A DNA stretch of 64,000 nucleotides from AR12 sp036265915 (GTDB lineage Bacteria > Methylomirabilota > Methylomirabilia > Rokubacteriales > CSP1-6), in contig DATAOC010000019.1 of assembly GCA_036265915.1 (NCBI GenBank), positions 38,323 to 102,322 on the forward strand. Direction: 5' to 3'. A program made the position numbers and the translations under genes. How positions within the stretch are numbered: the stretch's first letter is position 1; each line of letters opens with the position of its first letter. The notes under the pieces were generated by a model. That model ran no database searches. It was not told the origin of the DNA and was given only the letters and a program-made list of their open reading frames with translations. Below are positions 15,651-22,911 of the stretch, piece after piece.

Positions 15651-17112
15651 CGCTTGCTCCCTCTGCCAGGGGAAGCCACACGGTGGCCGTCGTTCCGGCG
15701 CCCTCGCCGCTCGCGATCGACACGTCACCGCCGTGGGCGGCCACGATGTCGCGCGAAATGGTGAGGCCGAGGCCGGTGCCGACACCCGCGGGCTTCGTGG
15801 AAAAAAACGGCTCGAAGATGCGCGCCTGGTCGGCGGCTGGAATACCGCAACCGGTGTCTTGCACCGTGATCGCCAGGCCGGGACAGCCGCCGTCGTCCCG
15901 GCGGCCCGCGGAGACCACGACCGTCCCATTCGCCGGCGTCGCTTCGAGCGCGTTGATGATGAGGTTGATCAACACCTGCTGCATCTGGTGCGGATCGGCA
16001 GAGACCGGGGGCAGCTCGGGCGAAACCCGGGCTGCCAACCGCACGCGGCGACGCCGGGCGACATGGTCCATCAACGGCCACACGTGCTCCACGATCTCGG
16101 CGATCCGGACCGTCTCCACCACGGGCTTCTGCTGCCGCGCGGTGTCCAGGAGGGCGCGAATGATGCCGGAGATGCGATCGATCTGTCGGACGATGCCGGT
16201 CAGCTCGGTGCGCCGCTCGTCCCCGGGCGGAAGGGAATCGAGCACCATCTCGGCGCGGCCGGAGATGATGTTCAGCGGCGTGCCGACCTCGTGCGCGATG
16301 CTCGAGGCGAGCTTGCCCACGATGGCGAGTCGCTCGGCATGCCGGAGGTGCTGCTGCAGGTCCAGCGCGCGCTCCGTCTGTGTCTGCAGCGCCGCGCGCG
16401 CCGCCCCGAGCTGGCTGGCCATGGCGTTGAACGTCTCGGCGACGTGGCCGAGCTCGTCGCGACGATCCGTCGGCGCACGGGCGTCGAGATGTCCCTCCTT
16501 GAGCCGAATGATGGCGTCGTTCAGCCTCGAAAGACGATTGAAAACCTGACGCTGCAGCGCGACACCGATGGCCACGGCCACCGAGACCGCGACGAGCCCG
16601 AGCCGCAGGAAGACGTCCCGGACGGCGGCGCGGCGCTGCGCGGCGATGTTGCGCGCGATCTGGACGAGCTCGAGTGCCGCTACCGGCGCGCCGTCGACGC
16701 CCCGGACCGGCGCGATGTGGAACAGGACCAGCTGGCCGCCGCTGCGTTCCTCGAAGCTCACCGGGATCGCGTCGCGCAGGACCGAGCGCACCTCGGGGAC
16801 TGCCCGACGGTCATCGACGTCCAGGCTGTTCGAGACGACGATCGGGCGGGCATCGCGGTCGAAGAGGCGAATGCGGTCAATGTGCTGCTGGCGGCGTGCC
16901 AGGTGCTGCAGCGACCGCTGCAGCCACTCGGGCTCGGGAGTGCCTCCCGGCTCCAGCGCAGCGGCCAGGACGTCGGCGCTCCGCGCCAGGATGTCGTGGT
17001 CGGACTTCAGGAGCGCCGTGTATTCCTGTCGTACCCGGATGGTTCCGTGCACGCCGATCGCAAGCAGCAGCGGAACGAGCACACTGAGGCCGAGCCGCCA
17101 GCGCAGGCCCAT
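15640..17112 (-). CDS. Membrane sensor histidine kinase (cognate of the sigma-54 regulator)
   Basis: A 490-residue kinase. The start is set at the ATG directly before the first membrane segment (LGLSVLVPLLLAIGVHG). A periplasmic sensor domain of about 140 residues follows, a second membrane segment (LGLVAVSVAVAIGVAL), a HAMP domain, then HisKA with SSIAHEVGTPLN (phospho-acceptor His) and HATPase with NLIINALEAT, DTGCGIP, FEPFFSTK and GTGLGL. It autophosphorylates in response to an unknown periplasmic cue and should phosphorylate the regulator encoded downstream with an 11-base overlap. The open frame continues upstream but lacks a convincing earlier start. Confidence 0.93.
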   Translation of the reverse strand: MGLRWRLGLSVLVPLLLAIGVHGTIRVRQEYTALLKSDHDILARSADVLAAALEPGGTPEPEWLQRSLQHLARRQQHIDRIRLFDRDARPIVVSNSLDVDDRRAVPEVRSVLRDAIPVSFEERSGGQLVLFHIAPVRGVDGAPVAALELVQIARNIAAQRRAAVRDVFLRLGLVAVSVAVAIGVALQRQVFNRLSRLNDAIIRLKEGHLDARAPTDRRDELGHVAETFNAMASQLGAARAALQTQTERALDLQQHLRHAERLAIVGKLASSIAHEVGTPLNIISGRAEMVLDSLPPGDERRTELTGIVRQIDRISGIIRALLDTARQQKPVVETVRIAEIVEHVWPLMDHVARRRRVRLAARVSPELPPVSADPHQMQQVLINLIINALEATPANGTVVVSAGRRDDGGCPGLAITVQDTGCGIPAADQARIFEPFFSTKPAGVGTGLGLTISRDIVAAHGGDVSIASGEGAGTTATVWLPLAEGASDGR

Positions 17113-17255
17113 ACTCCGGACGATACCGTGCGCGCCATCCACTCGCCACTCGACGCAGACCTCGAAAGGCGGTCCCGCGCTCGGAGCTCGTCGCGATCTG
17201 GCGGGGCCTCGCGGGCCCGGCCTCGCGGTCGAGTGCCGGCCTGACGGCTGGACGC

Positions 17256-17271
17256 TGGCATCGCCGTCGCA
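17256..17271 (+). promoter_or_regulatory. Weak sigma-54 (-24/-12) promoter candidate upstream of the ChaB-like gene
   Basis: TGGCAT then five bases then TCGCA. The GG and GC dinucleotides have the required spacing and 10 of 12 informative consensus positions agree, but the second T of the -12 TTGC is missing. It lies 34 bases before the gene's ATG and beside a divergent sigma-54 two-component pair. At this base composition such a partial match could occur by chance. Confidence 0.25.
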
Positions 17272-17304
17272 TCCGCTGGTGTCAACCTGTGAAGGAGGTG
17301 GCTC

Positions 17305-17688
17305 ATGCCAGCGCGAAGCTCGATGCCAAGCACGATCAAGCGGTCGTCGCCGAAGGCCCAGCGCACGTGGTCCAAGACTCACGACCATGCCGTCGACGAG
17401 TATGGCGAGGGGGCGCGCGCCCATCGCACCGCCTTTGCCGCGGTGAAGCACTCGTTCGAGAAGAAGGGGGACCGCTGGGTCGCCAAGGACCACAAGGGAC
17501 CGTCCGACCCGCGCGCCAGGCACGGCGGCAAGGCGGCGCGCCAGGGCAAGGGAGAGACGTTCGGCGGTGTGGATTACGAAGGCCACTCGAAGCACGAGCT
17601 CTACGAGCGCGCCAAGGATCTCCACGTCGAGGGGCGCTCGAAGATGTCGAAGAAGGAGCTGGCGCGGGCGATCGCCCGCAAGCAGTGA
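17305..17688 (+). CDS. ChaB-like protein with C-terminal Rho N/SAP-like helix motif
   Basis: A 127-residue basic protein. The N-terminal two-thirds resembles ChaB (IKRSSPKAQRTWSKTHDHAV, then AHRTAFAAVKHSFEKKGDRW), a small family first named from the cation-transport cha locus and of unclear function. The C-terminal HELYERAKDLHVEGRSKMSK and KKELARAIARKQ match the short Rho N-terminal/SAP-like helical motif that contacts nucleic acids. The ATG has GAAGGAGG at good spacing. It diverges from the histidine kinase gene, with a weak -24/-12-like site in between. The basic composition (Lys, Arg, His) suggests nucleic acid contact; function unproven. Confidence 0.8.
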   Translation: MPARSSMPSTIKRSSPKAQRTWSKTHDHAVDEYGEGARAHRTAFAAVKHSFEKKGDRWVAKDHKGPSDPRARHGGKAARQGKGETFGGVDYEGHSKHELYERAKDLHVEGRSKMSKKELARAIARKQ

Positions 17689-17739
17689 CGCGACCGCCGG
17701 AATTTGACTGGGCGCCGCTCGGTGCGCGACCATGACGTG

Positions 17740-18528
17740 ATGAAGGTCCTCGTCGTCGACGATTCCCCGCCGCGTCAGCGACTGCTAACCGCGCTTCTCC
17801 GCCAGGCCGGCCACGACGTCGTGAGCGCGGCCGACGGCGAGGCCGCGCTCGAGGCGCTCGCCGGTCAGGTCGTCGACGTGGTGGTGTCGGATGTGAGGAT
17901 GCCGCGCATGGACGGCTTCCAGCTGTGCCGGCGTCTCCGCACCGACCCCCGCTGGGCCCGACTGCCGTTCGTGTTCTACAGCAGCATCTTCATCGGCGAT
18001 CGGGCGCACGAGCTCGGCATGGACCTCGGCGCGACCGCGTACCTCGACGCCAAGCACGTGCCGCCGGAGCAGATCGCCAAGCAGATCGATCTCCTGGTGC
18101 ATCGCGTGACGAGTGCCGAGTATCGCGAGGCCATCGTTCGCTTGCGCGACGACGTGGAGTTCGCCCGCCGATATCATCAGGTCTTGCTGTCCTCGCTCGA
18201 CAGCGTCCGGGATGCCGGCGTGCACACGACGATCTCCTCCAACGTGCGCGCCCTCGACGACATCCTCACCCGTCTCGACACGGAGCGCCGCGCGCTCGCG
18301 GAGCGTGCCGACGTTCCGGTGCCGGCGGCCGAGCTGAACCGCCTGAAGAAGCTGAGCGAGGCGCTCGGCGCGGAGATCAACAACCCGCTCGGCATGCTGC
18401 TGCAGGGGGCGGGTGGCCGCAGCACGACGTCTCCCGATACGGCGGAAGCGATCGCGACCCTTCGCGCAGCGGTCGCTCGCATCAATGACGTGGTCCGCAA
18501 GCTGACACAGCCCGGCGGCCGGGCGTAA
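17740..18528 (+). CDS. Response regulator with a degenerate histidine kinase dimerisation helix
   Basis: A 262-residue cytoplasmic protein. Receiver domain at 1-120 with Asp51 (VVSDVRM) and a displaced Lys (YLDAKHV). After a helical linker (about 125-195) comes a segment that reads like a HisKA H-box, ALGAEINNPLGMLL (208-221), but Ala211 stands where the phospho-acceptor His of HEINNPL should be; a second helix (ATLRAAVARINDVVRKL) completes the hairpin. No ATPase domain follows. It could be a phosphorylation-controlled dimer or adaptor. It starts 51 bases after the ChaB-like gene and its TAA lies in a palindrome shared with the convergent gene. Confidence 0.85.
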   Translation: MKVLVVDDSPPRQRLLTALLRQAGHDVVSAADGEAALEALAGQVVDVVVSDVRMPRMDGFQLCRRLRTDPRWARLPFVFYSSIFIGDRAHELGMDLGATAYLDAKHVPPEQIAKQIDLLVHRVTSAEYREAIVRLRDDVEFARRYHQVLLSSLDSVRDAGVHTTISSNVRALDDILTRLDTERRALAERADVPVPAAELNRLKKLSEALGAEINNPLGMLLQGAGGRSTTSPDTAEAIATLRAAVARINDVVRKLTQPGGRA

Positions 18529-18548
18529 CGCGCGACGGGCGTTACGCC
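18522..18548. terminator. Palindrome containing both stop codons of convergent genes
   Basis: GGCGTAACG (18522-18530) and CGTTACGCC (18540-18548) are perfect complements around a 9-base loop. The left arm contains the TAA of the response regulator gene, the right arm the TAA of the minus-strand channel gene. A shared bidirectional terminator is likely although there is no T-run. Confidence 0.5.
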
Positions 18549-19399
18549 ACGCGTCCGGCGCTCGGCGCGCGAGCGGTCCCGGCCTTCCCGCCGGCGTGCA
18601 CCTGCGCGTGGTTCAGGGCGGCCACCAGCGAGACGCCGCCGACGATGTTGCCCAGGAGCGTCGGCGCCATGTAGTGGCCCAGGGCCGCTCCCCACGTGGT
18701 GGCGCCGGTGACGGCCGCATAGAAGACGGCGGTAGCGCCCGCGATGATGTGGGCGAAGCCGCCGATGCCGACGACGTACGTGATGATCAACACCACCCAG
18801 ATGCGTCCCGCCTCGGCGAACGGCAGCAGCCACACCATCAGCGCGATGAGCCAGCCGCCGAAGACGGCCTGGATGAAGATCGTGGCCCAGCCGCCGCGCG
18901 CCTCGTCGGCGGCCAGCGCGCCGAAGGCGGCGCGCACAGGCGGCTCGAACACCTCGGTCGTCCCGACCAGCCACGCGAAGGCCAGCGTGCCGATCAGGTT
19001 GGTGGCGAGCACGATCGCCCACAGCCGCGCGACGTTGCCCCCGACCGCGAGCGACGGACGGCTCAGCAGCGGCAGCATTGGCGTCAGCGTATTCTCGGTG
19101 AAGAGCTGCTGTCGTCCGAGGACGACGATGAGAAACCCCACCGTGTACCCGAGCTTGGCGACGAGCGGCCGCCACGGCGCGTCCGGCAACGCCGCATAGA
19201 GGACGGCCTCGGCCGCCAGGGAAAACCCCATCGACAGACCCGCGGCGAGTCCCGACCAGGCCAGAGCCGACGACGGCCGCTGCAGCTCCTGCTCGCCTTC
19301 CCGCCGAATCGCCTCGTGCACGACGTCGGCGCCGATGGAGGTACGCTCGGCGGCGGCGTCCTGCGAACGGCCCCGCTCCTCTGGCGCGCTGCGCGGCAT
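18542..19399 (-). CDS. Formate/nitrite transporter (FNT) family channel
   Basis: A 285-residue inner-membrane protein with about six transmembrane helices. Family features include GLAAGLSMGFSLAAEAVL in the first helix, LGRQQLFTENTLTP (about 95-108), the short helical break typical of FNT pores, and the final ALNHAQV segment. FNT pentamers pass formate, nitrite, hydrosulfide or similar small anions. The N-terminal 35 residues are charged and cytoplasmic. An ATG seven codons upstream (19420) is equally possible; neither has a good ribosome binding site. The partner enzyme is not in the window. Confidence 0.88.
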   Translation of the reverse strand: MPRSAPEERGRSQDAAAERTSIGADVVHEAIRREGEQELQRPSSALAWSGLAAGLSMGFSLAAEAVLYAALPDAPWRPLVAKLGYTVGFLIVVLGRQQLFTENTLTPMLPLLSRPSLAVGGNVARLWAIVLATNLIGTLAFAWLVGTTEVFEPPVRAAFGALAADEARGGWATIFIQAVFGGWLIALMVWLLPFAEAGRIWVVLIITYVVGIGGFAHIIAGATAVFYAAVTGATTWGAALGHYMAPTLLGNIVGGVSLVAALNHAQVHAGGKAGTARAPSAGRVA

Positions 19400-19560
19400 G
19401 AGGACACCCCGGGGCAACATTGATGCCGTCGGCGCGACGCTGACGATACGGCCACCTGCAGGTGGTACGACCCGGATGGCAGGAGACCCGGCGGTGGGCG
19501 GTCTCGTGCACGGGAATCCGGTCGCATGCGTGTCCCGTCGTAATCGCGAGGAGAGCGAGG

Positions 19561-20007
19561 ATGAAGCCGATCACCGGTGAGGAAGACCTCGACGACCGAA
19601 GCCGACCGCACCAGGCGCTTGCGGAGTTCTACAAGGCGTTCAACGGCCGCGACCTGGCCCTCATGGCCGAGAACTGGGATGACTCAGAAGACGCCGTCAT
19701 GGACAACCCCGTGGGCGGCATCACGCGCGGGTGGGACGCCATCCGCGCGGTGTACGAGCGGATCTTCAACAGTCCGGCGCGCGTGCGCGTCGAGTTTCAC
19801 GACTACACGGTGCATCTCGCGGACTCGCTCTTCTACGCGGTCGGCCGGGAGCGCGGGAGATTCGAGACTCCCGGCGGCGCCCTCGACCTCCGCATCCGCA
19901 CGACGCGCATTTTCCGGCGGGTGGGCGCCCGCTGGCGCCAGGTGCACCACCACGGCTCGATGGACGATCCGGCGCTGCTCGAGCGTTACCAGCGGGCGGT
20001 ACGCTGA
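19561..20007 (+). CDS. NTF2-like / SnoaL-type protein
   Basis: A 148-residue cytoplasmic protein. HQALAEFYKAFNGRDLALMAE at the N-terminus, then NPVGGITRGWDAIRAVYERI and VHLADSLFYAVGRERGRF fit the cone-shaped NTF2 fold used by SnoaL, limonene epoxide hydrolase and ketosteroid isomerase-type proteins. The C-terminal RWRQVHHHGSMDDP is typical of the YybH/SgcJ-like group. The ATG is preceded by GAGGAGAGCGAGG; an upstream in-frame start lacks this. Ligand or reaction unknown. It is separated from the divergent FNT gene by about 160 bases. Confidence 0.8.
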   Translation: MKPITGEEDLDDRSRPHQALAEFYKAFNGRDLALMAENWDDSEDAVMDNPVGGITRGWDAIRAVYERIFNSPARVRVEFHDYTVHLADSLFYAVGRERGRFETPGGALDLRIRTTRIFRRVGARWRQVHHHGSMDDPALLERYQRAVR

Positions 20008-20029
20008 CGCGCTCGGCGGGCGACCGCCA

Positions 20030-21214
20030 CTAGCACATCAGCCAGTCGCCGTACGTTCCGCGGATCGGCTTGCCCTCGGCGAATCGCGACAGCCGGAACG
20101 TCGGAAGATCCGGGTGCCCGCTCGGCCCTTCAACGACGAGCGCCGCCACCATCCGGCCCACGGCGGGTGACAGCTTGAAGCCGTGACCGGAGAAGCCGGC
20201 GGCGACGACGTAGCCCTCAGGGCCCACGCGGTCGAGGATCGGATGCCAGTCGGGCGTCACATCGAAGCAGCCCGCGTAGCCCCGCGCGATGCGGCCCTCC
20301 TCGAGTACCGGAAAGCGATGGCTCACGCGCGCGAGCGCGTCGGTCGACTCATCCAGGCTGACGCCTTCCTTGTAGGCGTCGGGGTCGACGGCGTCGCGCG
20401 ACTCGTCGGCGTCGAGGCCGCCGACGAGGATGTGCTCGCCGAGCTCCGGCCGCGTGTAGATGTTCGTCACGAAGTCGTAGACCATGGGATGCGGCCGCCG
20501 GTCCGCCGCGGGCCACGCGACGATGCTGATCCGGTGGCGGCACACGTGAATCGGCAGCTCCACGCCCGCCATCTCGGCGACGCGGGCGCTCCAGAGTCCG
20601 GCGGCGTTGACGACCACGGGCGCGTGAATGTCGCCGGCGCTCGTGCGGACGCCGCGGACGCGGTCGCCCTCGACGATCGACCCGAGCACCGCGGTGTCCT
20701 CGAGGATGCGCGCGCCCGCCGTGCGCGCGGCCCGCGCGAAGCCCTGCGCGGTCTCCACGGGATTGCAGTAGCCGGACGCCGGCTCGTAGCAGCCGGCCAC
20801 CAGGTCGTCGATCCGCAGGCGGGGCTCGAGCTCGCGCATCTCGGCGGGGGACACGAGCCGCGTGTCGATGCCGACCGAGCGCTGGAGGGCGACCGAGGCC
20901 TCCATCGGCGCCCGCATCTTCGCGTCGACGCCCAGCAGGTATCCCGTGTGGCGAAAGCCGCACGACTCGCCGTCGACGCGCTCGGCGAAGTGCTCGAAGA
21001 ACTCCAGCGAGTAGCGAATCATCCGGCACGTCTGCGCGGTGGAGTAGTGCTGACGCACGCACGCCGAGCTCTTGCCGGTGCCGCCGGAGGCGATGGAGCC
21101 CTTGTCGACGACCACCACGTCGCGGATGCCGCGCCGGGTGAGGTGATAGGCGGTGCTGAGTCCGGTCACGCCGCCGCCGATGACGACGACGTCCGCCGTT
21201 CGCCCGGACGCCAT
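20030..21214 (-). CDS. FAD-dependent amino-acid oxidase / sarcosine oxidase beta-like
   Basis: A 394-residue flavoenzyme of the DAO family. The dinucleotide-binding motif VVVIGGGVTGLSTAYHL is at residues 9-25, followed by GGTGKSSACVRQHYST, the covalent-flavin-type region of sarcosine oxidase beta and dimethylglycine dehydrogenase-like proteins. RGYAGCFDVTPDWHPILDR (about 330-348) and GFSGHGFKLSPAVG (about 358-371) are the conserved C-terminal blocks. It would oxidise a secondary or N-methyl amine. It lies 11 bases after the stop of the sigma-54 activator on the same strand, so activator and oxidase are probably co-transcribed. No heterotetramer subunits are nearby. Confidence 0.88.
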   Translation of the reverse strand: MASGRTADVVVIGGGVTGLSTAYHLTRRGIRDVVVVDKGSIASGGTGKSSACVRQHYSTAQTCRMIRYSLEFFEHFAERVDGESCGFRHTGYLLGVDAKMRAPMEASVALQRSVGIDTRLVSPAEMRELEPRLRIDDLVAGCYEPASGYCNPVETAQGFARAARTAGARILEDTAVLGSIVEGDRVRGVRTSAGDIHAPVVVNAAGLWSARVAEMAGVELPIHVCRHRISIVAWPAADRRPHPMVYDFVTNIYTRPELGEHILVGGLDADESRDAVDPDAYKEGVSLDESTDALARVSHRFPVLEEGRIARGYAGCFDVTPDWHPILDRVGPEGYVVAAGFSGHGFKLSPAVGRMVAALVVEGPSGHPDLPTFRLSRFAEGKPIRGTYGDWLMC

Positions 21215-21225
21215 GCGCGCGCTCG

Positions 21226-22569
21226 CTATGCCTCGAGCCCGCAGAGCAGCAGCAGCACGGCGAGCTTGCGATAGAGCGAGGCGAGGCTGATCCGAAGCAG
21301 GCGGGCGGCCTGCCGCTTGTCGAAGCCGGCCTCGGCCAGCGCGTCGCGGACGTACCGGCGCTCGAACTGCCGCAGCGCCTCGCGCAGCCCGCGGTCGTAT
21401 GCCGTGGCTGCCGACGGCGCCTCCGCCGCGAAGTGCTGGAGCGACAGCGTGTGACCGCCGCCGAGCACCATCGCGCGCTCCAGGATGTTCTCGAGCTCGC
21501 GAACGTTGCCCTTCCACGGCTGCTCGACGAGCATCCGCAGCGCGTCGGGATCCACCGCCACGAAGGCCGTGCGCAGCTTGGCGTTGAGACGGCGCATCAG
21601 ATGGTGCACGAGCTGCCGGATATCCCCGCGACGCTCGCGGAGCGGCGGCACCGTGATGTGAACGACGTCGAGGCGATAGAAGAGGTCCTCGCGGAAGCGC
21701 CCCGCCTCGACCTCGACCGGCAGATCGCGGTTGGTGCTCGCGATGATGCGGACGTCCACGGACAGCGGCTTCGTCCCGCCCACCGGCCAGACCTGCCGAT
21801 CCTCGATGACCCGCAACAGCTTGACCTGGACCGCCGGCGGCAGCTCACCGATCTCGTCGAGGAACAACGTCCCGTGATCAGCCGCGACGAAGAGGCCCGG
21901 ATTGGCGGTCAGCGCGTTCGTGAACGCGCCGCGCACGTGGCCGAAGAGCTGGCTTTCGATGAGCGTGTCCGGAATGGCGCCGCAGTTGACGGGAATGAAC
22001 GGCCGCGCGCGCCGCCCGCTGCCGGCATGGATGGCCGCCGCGACCAGCTCCTTGCCGACCCCGCTCTCACCGGTGATGAGGACATTGCTCGGCGTCGTCG
22101 CGCAGCGCGCGATCTGCTCGCGCACGGTCACGATGCCGGCGCTCTCCCCGACGAGCTCGCGCGGCGGCGCCGGTCGCGAGTGCCCGTTCTCGCCGTCGGC
22201 GGCGGCCTGACGCAGCCGGAGCACACGCTCGACGCTGCGGCGGAGGTCGTCGAGGTCGAAGGGCTTGAGCAGGAAGTCGTTCGCTCCGCGACGGATCGCC
22301 TCCACGGCGCCGTCGACGGTGGCGTGCGCAGTGATGAGAATGATGCCGATTTGCGGGTTGGCCTTCCGGAACTGCTCCACCACCTGCAGGCCGCTCAGGC
22401 CGGGCATATAGATGTCGCTGACCACCAGGTCGAATCCGCGCTGGATGCTGCGCAAGGCCTCGTCGCCGCTGACGGCAACCGCGACGTCGTAGCCATCGAC
22501 GGACAGCACTTGCTGCAGAGCGTCGCGCATGACGGGCTCGTCGTCGACGACTAGAATCGATGCACTCAT
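21226..22569 (-). CDS. NtrC-family response regulator with an altered sigma-54 contact loop
   Basis: A 447-residue regulator. Receiver domain with Asp52 (VVSDIYM) and LLKPF; AAA+ domain with Walker A GESGVGKE and Walker B LFLDEIGEL; C-terminal Fis-like helix-turn-helix (KRQAARLLRISLASLYRKL). The L1 loop that contacts sigma-54 reads GAFTNA (214-219) instead of GAFTGA. The ATG has GGAGG six bases upstream. No kinase gene is adjacent. The divergent di-haem peroxidase-like gene has a strong -24/-12 promoter, so that gene is the obvious target if the altered loop still works. The downstream FAD oxidase is probably in the same operon. Confidence 0.92.
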   Translation of the reverse strand: MSASILVVDDEPVMRDALQQVLSVDGYDVAVAVSGDEALRSIQRGFDLVVSDIYMPGLSGLQVVEQFRKANPQIGIILITAHATVDGAVEAIRRGANDFLLKPFDLDDLRRSVERVLRLRQAAADGENGHSRPAPPRELVGESAGIVTVREQIARCATTPSNVLITGESGVGKELVAAAIHAGSGRRARPFIPVNCGAIPDTLIESQLFGHVRGAFTNALTANPGLFVAADHGTLFLDEIGELPPAVQVKLLRVIEDRQVWPVGGTKPLSVDVRIIASTNRDLPVEVEAGRFREDLFYRLDVVHITVPPLRERRGDIRQLVHHLMRRLNAKLRTAFVAVDPDALRMLVEQPWKGNVRELENILERAMVLGGGHTLSLQHFAAEAPSAATAYDRGLREALRQFERRYVRDALAEAGFDKRQAARLLRISLASLYRKLAVLLLLCGLEA

Positions 22570-22911
22570 AGGAACCTCCGCGACTCCCCGGGAGTTCAGC
22601 AAATCGGGTCGCGCATCGGTTCCGCGAAAATACTCCGGATGCGCGGCCGGAGCAAGAGGCCACCCCCGATGCTCGCCAGGCCGTGGCAGTGGCATCGCCG
22701 ATGGTGCCGTCCGCGCATTCTCAGCCCTGCGAAGCGGCACGCGCGCGCGCTCGCGCGCCTGAGAAGAAGGAACGCCTCCCGTCTCGTGTGTCTCCCGCAT
22801 TATCGAGCGCTTGCGCCTGATCGGGTCTGGCACTCGCCTTGCCCTGTGAGCCGGCGACCCGTGATTCGTGTCGCCTGTCCGGGAGAACCGGTCAGAGAAC
22901 GGAGCTGCTCG
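22570..22911. other. 342-base divergent intergenic region
   Basis: This gap separates the sigma-54 regulator (minus) from the di-haem peroxidase-like gene (plus). It holds a -24/-12 promoter at 22828-22843, a 7-bp inverted repeat (22718-22724 with 22757-22763) and a short palindrome CATCGCCGATG near 22693-22703, which are candidates for activator binding sites. No open frame in it looks coding. Confidence 0.6.
22828..22843 (+). promoter_or_regulatory. Sigma-54 (-24/-12) promoter of the di-haem peroxidase-like gene
   Basis: TGGCAC, five bases, TTGC: the core consensus is exact and only the two loosest positions (7 and 16) differ. The expected start of transcription would be near 22854, leaving a leader of about 58 bases before the ATG at 22912. 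It lies upstream of a gene that diverges from a sigma-54 activator, the classic arrangement. Confidence 0.65.
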
